Assembly (NCBI GenBank): GCA_000961725.1
Contig: LADS01000066.1
Span: forward strand, 1-64,000
Source of the DNA: Desulfobulbaceae bacterium BRH_c16a
GTDB taxonomy: Bacteria > Desulfobacterota > Desulfobulbia > Desulfobulbales > Desulfocapsaceae
Direction: 5' to 3'
DNA: 64,000 nucleotides
Below, one piece after another: positions 17,113 to 26,197 of this stretch. The translations under genes were made by a program, and so were the position numbers. Positions within the stretch are counted from its first letter, which is position 1, and each line of letters begins with the position of its first letter. The notes under the pieces were generated by a model. It ran no database searches. It worked only from the letters and a program-made list of their open reading frames with translations, and had not been told where the DNA came from.

Positions 17113-18090
17113 TTACAAGTCCTCGACATCAACCCACTCGCCGCTCTTTATTGACTGTCGGCAGGCGTGGCAGATTTTTACCGCGGCAAGACCCTCCTCG
17201 CCTGGGATTGGATTGTTTCCTTTTCCTTTGAGAAAACCATACCACTCTTCAAGCAGCGGCAAAATGGTCGGGGCTGGTGGGGTGACAGACAGCGGCATAA
17301 TGCATGCACCCTCGATCTTTTGCAGAATGCCGTGAATCTGATCGCCCTGGAGTTGGCCGTGTTCACAGACAAATTCGTATCTGCCGGCGCGCGCCGGACC
17401 GACCTTGCTGGTATCGATGATGCCAAGGCTGCCGTTGCTCAAGACAACTTCGGCGACGAGCATATCCTCCAGACCTTGGTTATAGATCTGTCTGGCCGCA
17501 CCACGTATTTTCACAACTTCCGCCCCGGTAATAAAACGAAGCGTGTCGAAGAGATGCACAGCCGTGTGAAAAATCACCCCTCCTCCGGCAATTTCCGGTT
17601 GTTCCAGCCAGGACATGGTTGAAGGCTCGAGCCGGTGGGTGGCGGAAAGGGAGAACAGCCTGCCCATGGCCGGCAAGTGTTTTTTCAACCCCCTGACCAC
17701 ACTGTTGTACCTGAGAGTCTGGGCGACGGTGAGCGGCACTGACGCTCGGTTAAAAAAATCAACGATCTGCCCTGCCGAAGATACATCTGTGGCGAGCGGT
17801 TTTTCGATGAGCAGCGGCTTGCCATGTTCTGCACAGAACCGGGCAATATCGGGATTCAGATTGGGGGTGACGGCACAGATCACCGCATCGACCTCGTGGG
17901 AAGAAATCAAATCCCGCCAGTCGCTGTACAGCGTTGCATGCCAGCGCTCCGCCTGGTCTTGTGCCTCGGGGGAACGCCTGCTGATTGCCGTCAGGCGAAA
18001 GCGGGTCGCAAAGTCCTCGACAATATGATTGGCATAGCGACTGCCGTGCTTGCCTGTGCCGATGATTCCTATCCCTATTCTGTCATGCAT
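17113..18090 (-). CDS. Gfo/Idh/MocA family NAD(P)-dependent oxidoreductase
   Basis: The 325-residue protein starts MHDRIGIGIIGTGKHGSRYA, the Rossmann GxGxxG motif. It has EKPLAT (GKPLLIEKPLATDVS), the family catalytic-Lys signature, then QTLRYNSVVRGL and a C-terminal alpha/beta domain with GGGVIFHTAVHLFDTLRFI holding the His/Asp candidates. Substrate is typically a sugar or sugar acid; not determinable here. ATG 18090 is chosen because GGAG is 7 nt upstream and the upstream extension is not conserved-looking. It follows the 49-residue ORF by 128 nt and may lie under the same cobalamin riboswitch. Confidence 0.8.
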   Translation of the reverse strand: MHDRIGIGIIGTGKHGSRYANHIVEDFATRFRLTAISRRSPEAQDQAERWHATLYSDWRDLISSHEVDAVICAVTPNLNPDIARFCAEHGKPLLIEKPLATDVSSAGQIVDFFNRASVPLTVAQTLRYNSVVRGLKKHLPAMGRLFSLSATHRLEPSTMSWLEQPEIAGGGVIFHTAVHLFDTLRFITGAEVVKIRGAARQIYNQGLEDMLVAEVVLSNGSLGIIDTSKVGPARAGRYEFVCEHGQLQGDQIHGILQKIEGACIMPLSVTPPAPTILPLLEEWYGFLKGKGNNPIPGEEGLAAVKICHACRQSIKSGEWVDVEDL

Positions 18091-18218
18091 CGTTGTGCTC
18101 CGGCCGTTGGTTGAAGAAAGTGCCATACTCCTCGCAAGCTCCCGACATTGCCGTTTCATTATAAGGGATAACCGCTCTGCCGGTCAACTCCAGTCGGCCG
18201 GCAGGGCAGCTCAACGGG

Positions 18219-18368
18219 CTACCTGCTCTTCTTAGCCCTGATTGACCAATCTGCCGGACCATCCGGCTTCATCATTCTCGACCAATGCCTGATAACCGCC
18301 TGGAAGGCATCCCAGTCTTTCACGCCAAAAAGTGCCTGCTTCGCATACGCCAGTTCTTTTCTGTCCAT
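18219..18368 (-). CDS. 49-residue hypothetical protein downstream of the cobalamin riboswitch
   Basis: ATG 18368 follows CTTGGAGGAGTGAAAA, a strong Shine-Dalgarno. The product is MDRKELAYAKQALFGVKDWD, then AFQAVIRHWSRMMKPDGPAD and WSIRAKKSR: Trp-rich, basic, no membrane span, no Cys pair. Not recognised. It is the first ORF after the riboswitch and its terminator, in the same orientation. Either it is a small B12-regulated protein or the remnant of a replaced gene. Confidence 0.5.
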   Translation of the reverse strand: MDRKELAYAKQALFGVKDWDAFQAVIRHWSRMMKPDGPADWSIRAKKSR

Positions 18369-18446
18369 TTTTCACTCCTCCAAGTTCAGGAACAGCATAG
18401 GTCCGGCAGCACCCTTAACCCGATAAACGGTATACGTCTTTTCACG

Positions 18447-18492
18447 AAAAAGGCCCCCGGACCATATGCAAGTGCACGTTGGTCCGGGGGCC
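18447..18492 (-). terminator. Strong intrinsic terminator after the riboswitch
   Basis: A 13-bp perfect stem (18480-18492 with 18452-18464, GGCCCCCGGACCA) is followed on the minus strand by a T5 run (18451-18447). It begins about 75 nt after the aptamer 3' box, a position suited to the expression platform of a transcriptional riboswitch. Confidence 0.85.
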
Positions 18493-18567
18493 CTGATTTC
18501 ACCACAGACAAGCCGCCTTTTCTCCCTGATCCACGGGGAGTACGGCAATGATAAAGATAAAGCTCAG

Positions 18568-18735
18568 GAGGAGGTATTCTGACTTCCGGATCATTCTACT
18601 CATCGCACCTTCTCGAATCTTCCGATTCAATGGTATCTGCGATTTTTGTCCCCGGTTACAGCGGCGGGCCCGTCCCGGATTCACACCGGGTTCCCTTTCC
18701 TGACATTCAAATGTTTATCCTGAAACCGGGCGCAA
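18568..18735 (-). promoter_or_regulatory. Cobalamin riboswitch
   Basis: On the minus strand the sequence shows the B12 aptamer landmarks in order: GGGAACCCGGTGTGAATCC, then GGGACGGGCCCGCCGCTGTA, ACCGGGGAC, a variable arm of about 45 nt, and the 3' box GGAAGTCAGAATACCTCC. Consensus 3' boxes read AGTCAGGAGACCTGCC, so two or three positions differ. It starts about 35 nt after the hemC stop and therefore cannot control hemC. The next features downstream are a terminator, a 49-residue ORF and the Gfo/Idh/MocA gene, none of which is a known B12 gene. Confidence 0.85.
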
Positions 18736-18776
18736 GTCAAGCGTTGAAAATCGGCCGACGGCATCAGGGGGATAAC

Positions 18777-19706
18777 CTATTCCGCCTGAATCCGCCTTAT
18801 CTGCCGGAGCATCTCGCGGCCACCGTTGGCAAGGATATACTCCCCCACTTTTTCCCCCAATTCAACAGGGTTATGCACCGATCCCCGATCGGAAGTCCGG
18901 AGGATTGCTGCCCCGTCAAGGCTGGCAAGACCTGCGGTAAGGACGATTTCATCGCCTTCAAGATAAGCATGCCCAAAGGCGGGAATGCTGCAGCCGCCTT
19001 CAAGTTTTTTTAAGAATGCCCGCTCCGCCAGAAGACACGATTCACTGGCGGAATTATTAAGACATTTGCGAATCCGATCCACCTTTTCGGCATCGAGCGA
19101 GGTCGCCGCTTCAATGGCGATACATCCCTGGCCTACAGGAGGGACGAACCGGCGCTCATCGAATTCGTTGACTATCATGTGGTCGTAGCCCATGCGTTTG
19201 ACCCCGGCATAGGCCAGCATGAGTGCATCGCAGGCGCCCTCCTCCATCTTCCGGATTCTCGTCTGCAGGTTTCCCCGCATGTCGACGATCTTGACATGGG
19301 GATAATAATGGCTGAGAAACGCCTTCCTTCGCACAGAAGATGTCCCGATAACCAGCGGACGCAAAGGATCGGCAATATCGACCGTACAGTCTTTGCTCAG
19401 CAGCACATCGTTTACCTTCTCCCGCTCGGTGAAGGCAATGAGAACAAATCCCTCGGGCAGTTGCGACTGCATGTCCTTGGCGCTGTGGACGGCGATATCG
19501 GTCGCCCCGCAGGCCAGCTGCTCCTCGAGTTCGGCGGTAAACACCCCCTTGCTGCCGATTTTGGCGATGGATGTATCCAGCACTTTGTCGCCGATGGTCT
19601 CCATGGCGGCGATACGCGTCGGCATCCCGGCACTCTTGAGCAGAGCGGCGACCGTTTCCGTCTGCCACATGGCGAGCTTACTTTTTCTTGTTCCTATCGT
19701 TATCAT
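18777..19706 (-). CDS. hemC: Hydroxymethylbilane synthase (porphobilinogen deaminase)
   Basis: The 309-residue protein begins MITIGTRKSKLAMWQTETVA and has the family arginines in IGTSSVRRKAFL and MRGNLQTRIRKM. The dipyrromethane-cofactor cysteine lies in LEGGCSIPAFGHA near residue 240. The enzyme joins four porphobilinogens into hydroxymethylbilane, the precursor of haem, sirohaem and cobalamin. It stands alone on the minus strand, with the riboswitch behind it. A partner hemA or hemD is not in the window. The ribosome-binding site is weak (GAGAGATGATATC). Confidence 0.95.
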   Translation of the reverse strand: MITIGTRKSKLAMWQTETVAALLKSAGMPTRIAAMETIGDKVLDTSIAKIGSKGVFTAELEEQLACGATDIAVHSAKDMQSQLPEGFVLIAFTEREKVNDVLLSKDCTVDIADPLRPLVIGTSSVRRKAFLSHYYPHVKIVDMRGNLQTRIRKMEEGACDALMLAYAGVKRMGYDHMIVNEFDERRFVPPVGQGCIAIEAATSLDAEKVDRIRKCLNNSASESCLLAERAFLKKLEGGCSIPAFGHAYLEGDEIVLTAGLASLDGAAILRTSDRGSVHNPVELGEKVGEYILANGGREMLRQIRRIQAE

Positions 19707-19820
19707 AATGATATCATCTCTCTGGTAATTTCATCTCACGTGACTTCTCCTGCCGCCTTGCGGCCACAGGATTTTTTCCTAGCCATTGCCTCATAGAGTG
19801 CATATAAATACCATACTACT

Positions 19821-20561
19821 ATGAGATTACTTGTTTACAATATTCGATACGGAACCGGACACAAAAACGGTTACCATCTGCCCTTGCCTTTCGCCGGCTT
19901 CTTCAAACGAACCACGTTAAACCTGGGCAGAATTATCAATTTTATCGCCACGATCAACCCCGATATCGTGGCATTGGTCGAGGTCGATTCCGGCTCCTAT
20001 CGCAGCGGATATTTCTGCCAGGCTCAAAGCATCGCCGACCAACTGGGCTACAACTTCATTGTCGAGAACAAGTACAGCGACGGCTCTCTTGCCCAGAAGT
20101 TCCCGGTCCTCAAGAAACAGTGCAACGCCCTGCTGACCAAGCAGAACATCGAAGACTTCCGGTTTCACTATTTCGAACAGGGTATGAAGCGGTTGGTCAT
20201 TCAGACAAATTTACGGGCCATCTCCATCTTCATCGTCCATCTGTCCCTGAAATACCGCCACCGGCAGAACCAACTCGAAGAATTACACAACTTTACAAAA
20301 TATACCGACAAGGAAGTGATCATCGCAGGCGACTTCAATACTTTCTGGGGCAGTCGGGAACTCAACCTCTTCCTTGCCGCCAGCGGCCTGAAAAACGCCA
20401 ATCTTTGCAACGCGCCTTCACACCCGAGTCATGCCCCGCATCGACAGATCGATTTCATTCTGCACAGCTCCGGGATTCGGATCGATAATTTCTATATTCC
20501 GGAAGTACGGCTCTCAGACCATTCCCCGCTCGTCTGTGACTTTTCCTGTGTGTTGACCTGA
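19821..20561 (+). CDS. Endonuclease/exonuclease/phosphatase family protein
   Basis: The 246-residue protein starts MRLLVYNIRYGTGHKNGYHL and shows the EEP fold signatures: NIRYGTG, DIVALVEVDSGS (metal-binding Glu), VIIAGDFNTFWG (GDFN) and RQIDFILHSSG...LSDHSPLVCDF (SDH). These hold the Mg-binding and catalytic residues of DNase I-like phosphoesterases. The substrate could be nucleic acid or a phospholipid-like phosphodiester. No signal peptide. Its 3' end overlaps the convergent sensor-kinase gene by 48 nt. Confidence 0.85.
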   Translation: MRLLVYNIRYGTGHKNGYHLPLPFAGFFKRTTLNLGRIINFIATINPDIVALVEVDSGSYRSGYFCQAQSIADQLGYNFIVENKYSDGSLAQKFPVLKKQCNALLTKQNIEDFRFHYFEQGMKRLVIQTNLRAISIFIVHLSLKYRHRQNQLEELHNFTKYTDKEVIIAGDFNTFWGSRELNLFLAASGLKNANLCNAPSHPSHAPHRQIDFILHSSGIRIDNFYIPEVRLSDHSPLVCDFSCVLT

Positions 20562-21959
20562 GCCTCTGTTGACCTGAGCAACAGGCAGACGCACAATGAA
20601 ACTGCTTCCTTCGTGCAGGGTGCTCGCAACCGATACCGATCCTCCATGGGCTAAAACCACCGCCCGAACATAGCTGAGTCCCAGCCCGAGCCCTTGCTGC
20701 GAGCGGCTGCGGTCGCCACGGTAGAGACGTTCCCAGATCTTACCCTGTTCGTTTGCCGATATTCCCATTCCGTTATCTGTAAAAATCACTTCCGCTTCCC
20801 CGTCGGTCAACCGCGCGCCGATCGTCACCCATCCCCCTTCCCTGCCGTACTTGATCGCATTATCCAGCAGATTGGCCCATACCTGGGAAATCCGTGTAGC
20901 ATCAACAAAAATCGAAACCGGTCTTTCGGTATCCAGCCGGACACTGATCTTCCTTTCCTCAGCCACATACTCATACAGGGTGACGACCTGTTCCAGCGTC
21001 AGCGCCAAATCACATGCCTGCACCTCGAGACGCATTGTGCCCGACTCGGCCTCGGCCACACTCATCATGATCTTCAGCATGGCCAGGACCCGCTCCGACT
21101 CCTCCAGACAATCGGAAAGCGCCTCCCGCAGCCGTCCCGTATCGCCTTCCGCCTGCAGGCCAAACTCGGCAACCGAGCGCAGTCTGGTCATCGGCGTTCG
21201 CAGATCATGGGCGACATTATCAAGGGATTGCTGCATTTCCGAAACCAGATTGCGATTCTGTCGGATCAACCGGTTGATCTGCCGATACAGACTGTCCAAT
21301 TCCGGGCCGTTGCCCTCTTCCGGCAGGAGTCCCGTCTTTGATCTCTCGGCCAGCACCTCGATCATCTCCCTGCTGTAAATCAAGGGCGCAAGACTCTGCT
21401 TAGTGAAATAGAGAGAGATCGGCCAGAGAAAAATGGTGCCGAAAAGAATGATGGCGACGGTATTGTGAATGTTTTTGCGGAAAAGACCAAATGTTTTCCC
21501 GGCATCCTTGCCCGCCTGGATACTCCCGTCGTTGTCGTATTGCCGGGTAATGACGGTGAGCCGACGCTCCTCATCGCCCGCGCCCACCTTCAGCCATACC
21601 CCAGAGATCGCCGGAGACAGATCGATGAAACTTTTCAGGCTCGGTGCTGCGCCCGCCGGGTCGCCTACCACCAGCAGCTGATCGACTCCCTGAACCACCC
21701 TGATAAAAGCCAGCCCTTCCATCAGGTTGTCACGCTGGGAGAGTGAACCAAAATGGCGAAGCGGCGACCGATGCGCCGCGAGATAGGCATCGAGCATCTT
21801 TTCCGCCTCCCCCTGTTCGATATCCAGGAGATGGTTCCGGATGCCGGCAAGATACATCCCGGCAAGAAGCAGGCCGCCCATCCAGAGAAGCAGAAACACC
21901 GGCAGCGCCTTCTTGGATCGCGACCAGGTAAAATCCTCCTTATTGAGCTTTAAGAACAT
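20514..21959 (-). CDS. Sensor histidine kinase (two-component, EnvZ/QseC-like layout)
   Basis: The 481-residue protein has a first membrane span (ALPVFLLLWMGGLLLAGMYL), a periplasmic sensor of about 120 residues, a second span near residue 165 (TVAIILFGTIFLWPISLYF), a HAMP-like linker, HisKA with the phospho-acceptor in NVAHDLRTPMTRLRS, and HATPase_c with N box NLLDNAIKYG, G1 FTDNGMGIS and G2 GLGLGLSYVRAV. The signal is unknown. Its start overlaps the end of the response-regulator gene by 20 nt, so the pair is translationally coupled. Confidence 0.9.
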   Translation of the reverse strand: MFLKLNKEDFTWSRSKKALPVFLLLWMGGLLLAGMYLAGIRNHLLDIEQGEAEKMLDAYLAAHRSPLRHFGSLSQRDNLMEGLAFIRVVQGVDQLLVVGDPAGAAPSLKSFIDLSPAISGVWLKVGAGDEERRLTVITRQYDNDGSIQAGKDAGKTFGLFRKNIHNTVAIILFGTIFLWPISLYFTKQSLAPLIYSREMIEVLAERSKTGLLPEEGNGPELDSLYRQINRLIRQNRNLVSEMQQSLDNVAHDLRTPMTRLRSVAEFGLQAEGDTGRLREALSDCLEESERVLAMLKIMMSVAEAESGTMRLEVQACDLALTLEQVVTLYEYVAEERKISVRLDTERPVSIFVDATRISQVWANLLDNAIKYGREGGWVTIGARLTDGEAEVIFTDNGMGISANEQGKIWERLYRGDRSRSQQGLGLGLSYVRAVVLAHGGSVSVASTLHEGSSFIVRLPVAQVNRGSGQHTGKVTDERGMV

Positions 21960-22614
21960 AGCCCACGCCTCTGACGGTATGGATCATTTTATCATCGAAA
22001 TCCTTGTCTATTTTATTTCTCAGGCGGCAGACAAGCACATCGACCACATTGGTCTGCGGATCGAAGGAATAGTCATAGACCCGTTCAAGGATAGAGGTTT
22101 TCGAAAGAACAATGCCCGGGTGCCGCATCATGTATTCCAAGAGTGCATATTCCTTGGCCGGCAGGTCGATTTTTTCTTCATTTCTGCGGACCTCATGCTT
22201 GAGGAGATCCATTTCCAGACCTCCGACCGAAAGCAGCATCGGCTGGGTATGCTTCCTGTCCCTCCTGATGAGGGCTTGAACCCGGGCAAGCAGCTCACTG
22301 AATGAAAACGGCTTGACCATGTAGTCGTCGCCGCCCCGCTGCAGCCCCTGGATCCGGTCATCGACGGACTGCCTCGCGCTCAGGATGAGCACCGGCGTAT
22401 CGACACCTTTGGTCCGCATGGTTTCAATGACCGTCAAGCCGTCCAGCCGAGGCAACATCAGGTCGACGACCGCCGCATCGTACGGGACATTCAGGGCATG
22501 TTCGAGCCCCGCCTGACCGTCAACACAGAGGTTCACCGCAAAGCCTGCTTCTTTCAATCCTTTTTCGATAAAAGAACCTATCTTTTGATCGTCTTCAATA
22601 AGTAAGATCCGCAT
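21940..22614 (-). CDS. OmpR-family response regulator
   Basis: The 224-residue protein has a receiver domain (MRILLIEDDQKIGSFIEKGL; phospho-acceptor Asp in AVVDLMLPRLDG; Lys in DDYMVKPFSFSELL) and a C-terminal winged helix (EVRRNEEKIDLPAKEYALLE, VDVLVCRLRNKID). This is the partner of the kinase just downstream. ATG 22614 is chosen because the receiver domain starts there; the upstream frame overlaps the polyphenol-oxidase-like gene, which ends 11 nt before. Confidence 0.92.
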   Translation of the reverse strand: MRILLIEDDQKIGSFIEKGLKEAGFAVNLCVDGQAGLEHALNVPYDAAVVDLMLPRLDGLTVIETMRTKGVDTPVLILSARQSVDDRIQGLQRGGDDYMVKPFSFSELLARVQALIRRDRKHTQPMLLSVGGLEMDLLKHEVRRNEEKIDLPAKEYALLEYMMRHPGIVLSKTSILERVYDYSFDPQTNVVDVLVCRLRNKIDKDFDDKMIHTVRGVGYVLKAQ

Positions 22615-22625
22615 ATAACGAGAGA

Positions 22626-23396
22626 TTATCCTTTCCTCAGGGTAATTACCGAACAGTTTCTGCCGGTCCGTCCGCCGCTTTGCCGGGTGGCTCGCCGATA
22701 CGAAAAATAATCGTCGGAACAGCAGGTACAGGTTCCCTCGATACGGATACGACTTTCGATCATCCCTGCGGATACCAGTTGAAATCTTGAAACCAGCCAA
22801 AAATCGAAATAATTGTCCCGCACCATGAAGCGTTCGAACTCGGCCGGCAATTCGCTTTTGTAGTTGACGAATTCCGCACAGCAAGGCCCCAGCGAGGGGC
22901 TGACAACCCCCTGCAGATCCGCAGGTCTGGTCCCATAGTTTTTTGCCATGACGGCGATCGTCTCAGACAGAATGCCCTGCACGCTTCCCCGCCAGCCGCA
23001 ATGCACCGCGGCAATCACCTCCCGGACCGGGTCAAAGAGCAAAACGGCCTGGCAGTCGGCCTGCTGGATCATCAGACCGACATCTGTAAGATCGGTAATA
23101 AGCGCATCGACTCCTTCAATCGACCTGTCATCCCTCAGGGGTTCCGTCAAACAGTAAATGCCCGGGCCATGCACCTGTCTGGCCGAGAGTAACCTTCGAA
23201 TAGCCAATGTTTCTTTCACCAGGCGCCGGTTCTCCTCAACCGCCTCCGGCAGATCACCGAGACTATGGCCGATATTCAGCGACGCATACGGTGTAATGCT
23301 CACCCCGCCGTGCCGGTTAAACATTCCATAGCAGCAACTCCCCGACCGGGCGGGGAATTCGCCGATGATCGGGCGGGTGAGAGATGGGACGGTCAT
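22626..23396 (-). CDS. YfiH/LACC1-type multicopper-fold purine nucleoside phosphorylase family (formerly polyphenol oxidase)
   Basis: The 256-residue protein shows the three metal ligands of the family: His in SARQVHGPGIY, Cys in IQQADCQAVLLF and His in AAVHCGWRGS. Proteins of this family bind zinc and, where tested, act on purine nucleosides. ATG 23396 is chosen because AAAGGTG lies 7 nt upstream; an ATG at 23417 lacks a site. Followed by the OmpR-type regulator 11 nt later, so the three genes may be one operon. Confidence 0.88.
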   Translation of the reverse strand: MTVPSLTRPIIGEFPARSGSCCYGMFNRHGGVSITPYASLNIGHSLGDLPEAVEENRRLVKETLAIRRLLSARQVHGPGIYCLTEPLRDDRSIEGVDALITDLTDVGLMIQQADCQAVLLFDPVREVIAAVHCGWRGSVQGILSETIAVMAKNYGTRPADLQGVVSPSLGPCCAEFVNYKSELPAEFERFMVRDNYFDFWLVSRFQLVSAGMIESRIRIEGTCTCCSDDYFSYRRATRQSGGRTGRNCSVITLRKG

Positions 23397-23512
23397 TGGG
23401 GCACACCTTTGTTTCATATTTCATATTTCTTCACATGAGGTAAATTAATACCTTTTCATAAACTTTAACCCTCCTCAAAATAAAGCAGTACCAGGCAGTG
23501 GGCAATAAAAAA

Positions 23513-23543
23513 GGGGCATGTTCAAGTATTATGAACATGCCCC
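23513..23543 (-). terminator. Intrinsic terminator of the DUF3373 gene
   Basis: A 12-bp perfect stem GGGGCATGTTCA with its complement, 7-nt loop, followed on the minus strand by TTTTTTATT. It starts 34 nt after the stop codon. Confidence 0.9.
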
Positions 23544-23576
23544 GGGCTCGATGAGCTGGTGAAAGCAGAAAGAATC

Positions 23577-25091
23577 CTAAAAATATGCCTCGAAAGTGAC
23601 ATAGACCTGATCGGCACTTTCCACCGGATCAAGCCCCATCATCTGCAATTTTGCCTGATCGCCGGCATCGCTCAGGTCATAAGCGGAGAGATTCCAGTCC
23701 CCTGACCCCGAATAATCATATTCGTAGTGCTGATAACCCAGTCGCATGAAGGTTTTTGCATATTTCGATATCGCCTCGCCGGTCGGCAGATCCCAGATGG
23801 CATACAACTCGTAGACCTGGCCCCTGGTCGCAAGCTTAGACTGATAAATATCATCATGACCGGGAGACATCGCCAGCCAGTACTGCGAGCCGTAGTTATA
23901 CTCCGCCCCGAACTTCAAACCAGCCGGATCGAGGTCATACCGTACCCCGAGGTAGACCGAGTAGCCGTCTTCCTTATCGGTGTTGGGACCCGTCGGACTG
24001 AACGGGTCATTGAACAAGCCGCTGCTGTCAGGCTGGGTCTGGGACCAGCCACCGGCAGCAAAATAGTTAAAACCGACGATTTTGTCCTGATAAACCGCAG
24101 CCGTATGCCAGACATCACCGAGATTTGTTCTTTCTCCCATTCCGCTCATTGCGCCGAAATTGGCATCGATGATCGGATCCTGGAAGTTAGGATAATTAAT
24201 GAGATCATAGGCCATGAAAGTCTGGATATAGGCGAAACGATCGTCTTTCTTCATGATATCCCAGCTGAATCCGGCAAAATCCATGTCTTCGATAGATCCG
24301 ACCTCATCCTGCGATCCGGCCTCGAAACCGCGTCCATAACAAAACCGTACCCGGCTGTCACCTATCGCTTCCACACCCCAATTCCAGGCGTAGCCGACCG
24401 AGAGTCCGTCAAACGGCCAATCCATAAAGGCCATCGGAGTTGCCAACCTGTCGTCGACTCCCATCCTGTACTGGGCCGGCGGCCCGTCGGTGGTAGGCCT
24501 TCGGCCGATTGAAAACCACATCGGCAATCCAGCTATATTATTCCAGTTCACAAACGCCCGATCAACGTACAGGGCACTGCTGCCGGTCGGTGTTCTCGTG
24601 ACATTGCCGTCAAACAGCGGAAATATCGGGTCCCCTTCATTGGCGAAAGCCGACTGATTGCCCCAGGTCTTATACATCGCCAGACGTCCCTTGAATTCCA
24701 CGTTTTCCGTGGCATTAACATGCATATTCAGGCGGAAACGGTTGGTCCAGATGGTGTCATTATCGACATTTCGGCCAAAAATCGTATCGGCATTATAAAA
24801 ATCCAGCCTGGTACGGAAATCGCCATCCAGTTTAAAGCGGGATGCCAGATCCCAATCGTCCGATCTTTCGTCAAGGCTTTCGACATTACTGCCAATTGTC
24901 TCGACATCTTCCGACAGGGCCTTATTCTTCTCCGCCTGTGCTGTCATGGCCGCCCGCAACTCCTCGAGCTGCCTGGCCATTTCCTCGATTTTTCTCTCCA
25001 GCTCGGCGACATTCGTCTCGCCGGCAGCCATGGTAAAAGTCGGCAAAACCAACATCCCGGCTATGGCCAGTATCGAAAATTTCTTTACCAT
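23577..25091 (-). CDS. DUF3373 outer-membrane porin-like protein
   Basis: The 504-residue protein has a signal peptide (MVKKFSILAIAGMLVLPTFT), a coiled coil at residues 25-75 (ELERKIEEMARQLEELRAAM), and a beta-barrel region full of alternating aromatic strands (FKLDGDFRTRLDFYNADT, YAWNWGVEAIGDSR) ending in VYVTFEAYF with the C-terminal Phe of outer-membrane barrels. This is the DUF3373 layout, known mainly from Deltaproteobacteria and Epsilonproteobacteria. Function is uncharacterised; a porin is likely. The start is fixed by GAGGAGAAGAACG. Own terminator, so probably monocistronic. Confidence 0.85.
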   Translation of the reverse strand: MVKKFSILAIAGMLVLPTFTMAAGETNVAELERKIEEMARQLEELRAAMTAQAEKNKALSEDVETIGSNVESLDERSDDWDLASRFKLDGDFRTRLDFYNADTIFGRNVDNDTIWTNRFRLNMHVNATENVEFKGRLAMYKTWGNQSAFANEGDPIFPLFDGNVTRTPTGSSALYVDRAFVNWNNIAGLPMWFSIGRRPTTDGPPAQYRMGVDDRLATPMAFMDWPFDGLSVGYAWNWGVEAIGDSRVRFCYGRGFEAGSQDEVGSIEDMDFAGFSWDIMKKDDRFAYIQTFMAYDLINYPNFQDPIIDANFGAMSGMGERTNLGDVWHTAAVYQDKIVGFNYFAAGGWSQTQPDSSGLFNDPFSPTGPNTDKEDGYSVYLGVRYDLDPAGLKFGAEYNYGSQYWLAMSPGHDDIYQSKLATRGQVYELYAIWDLPTGEAISKYAKTFMRLGYQHYEYDYSGSGDWNLSAYDLSDAGDQAKLQMMGLDPVESADQVYVTFEAYF

Positions 25092-25418
25092 CGTTCTTCT
25101 CCTCTGTTTAATTTTCCGCTCCGCCTGCAATACCTTTTGAACTCAGACACGTCCCTGACAAATTATATCAATATAATTATTTAATATAATGATTTAATAC
25201 CACAGCTGTCTATTTGTTGTCAAGCTGCTGCTCGAAAAATATTACCAGCTTTGAAAAGATGCTGCAAGCACCTATATCTATGCAATTTTTCTACTGAGAA
25301 AACTTTTCTTTGGTCTATTGATCGGGGGAAGGTATAGTTGAGGATCGTCACGAAAGGAATCATTTCAAATGAAATAATTGCCACAACACCATCATCTCAA
25401 CTTAAAGAAGAAACTCTG
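25092..25418. promoter_or_regulatory. Divergent promoter region, DUF3373 gene and cbiK
   Basis: AT-rich, including AATTATATCAATATAATTATTTAATATAATG at about 25160-25190. No ORF. A TTG at 25338 with GGGGGAAGG upstream is a possible alternative cbiK start. Confidence 0.4.
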
Positions 25419-26186
25419 ATGCTTCCCATAATCATGACTGCATTCGGCACAACCTCCGATGCACTCGCCACATACGCCTACCTTGGCGGCATGGTTGGAA
25501 ATGCTTTCCCGGACGATGAGATCATCTGGGCCTATTCATCCAGGATGGTTACCCGCGAGCTGCAACAGCGTGAAAACCAGTCGGCAATGCATCTTGAGGA
25601 GGTCCTCGAAAAACTTGCAAGCCAGGGAATTTCGAAAATCGTGGTGCAATCGCTCCACTTGTTTCCGGGAATCGAATTCCACCGCCTCCATCAGGCAACC
25701 CGTCAGTCAGGCCTTGATTTCGCAATCGGTTTGCCGTTGTTTACCGCTCCCTCGGATTATGACCGCCTCGCCGCAATCCTGCAGCCGGTTATCCGTTCGA
25801 GACCCGAACAGGCTATCCTTCTTCTTGGCCACGGCACCGACCATCCAGTCTGGACGGCTTACTATTCGCTGGAGAAAATCCTCCGTCGCACATTTGGCAA
25901 CAGACTATATGTCGGGGTTGTGGAAAAATCGCCGGATTCAAGCCACCTTGTCGACGAGATCGCGGAGGCCGGGTTTACCGAGGTGGGCATCCTTCCCCTT
26001 TTCCTGGTAAAAGGCCTGCACTACCGCCGGGACATCATCGGCGACGGCCCGGGATCGTGGTTATCCCGGTTTCAACGCAAGAACATTGCCGCCGGTTGTA
26101 TCGCCGACGGCCTCGGTTTCATGCCCGGGGTGGCGGAACTCATCATCACCCATATCGCCTCGGCTCGGGAAAAACTGTTGCGGTAG
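25419..26186 (+). CDS. cbiK: Sirohydrochlorin cobaltochelatase CbiK
   Basis: The 255-residue protein starts MLPIIMTAFGTTSDALATYA and has the two active-site histidines in ILLLGHGTDHP and LVKGLHYRRDIIGD, which bind cobalt in characterised CbiK. The enzyme inserts Co2+ into sirohydrochlorin early in the anaerobic B12 path. No signal peptide, so this is the cytoplasmic form. The ATG at 25419 matches the family N-terminus, but its ribosome-binding site (AAGAAGAAA) is weak; a TTG 81 nt upstream with a stronger site is possible. No other cbi gene is nearby. Confidence 0.88.
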   Translation: MLPIIMTAFGTTSDALATYAYLGGMVGNAFPDDEIIWAYSSRMVTRELQQRENQSAMHLEEVLEKLASQGISKIVVQSLHLFPGIEFHRLHQATRQSGLDFAIGLPLFTAPSDYDRLAAILQPVIRSRPEQAILLLGHGTDHPVWTAYYSLEKILRRTFGNRLYVGVVEKSPDSSHLVDEIAEAGFTEVGILPLFLVKGLHYRRDIIGDGPGSWLSRFQRKNIAAGCIADGLGFMPGVAELIITHIASAREKLLR

Positions 26187-26197
26187 CACATTTCACG

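Noticed and set aside
18499..18684. 61-residue minus-strand ORF over the cobalamin riboswitch
   Set aside because: Its first half lies in the conserved aptamer and no independent ribosome site fits; the bases are explained by RNA structure.
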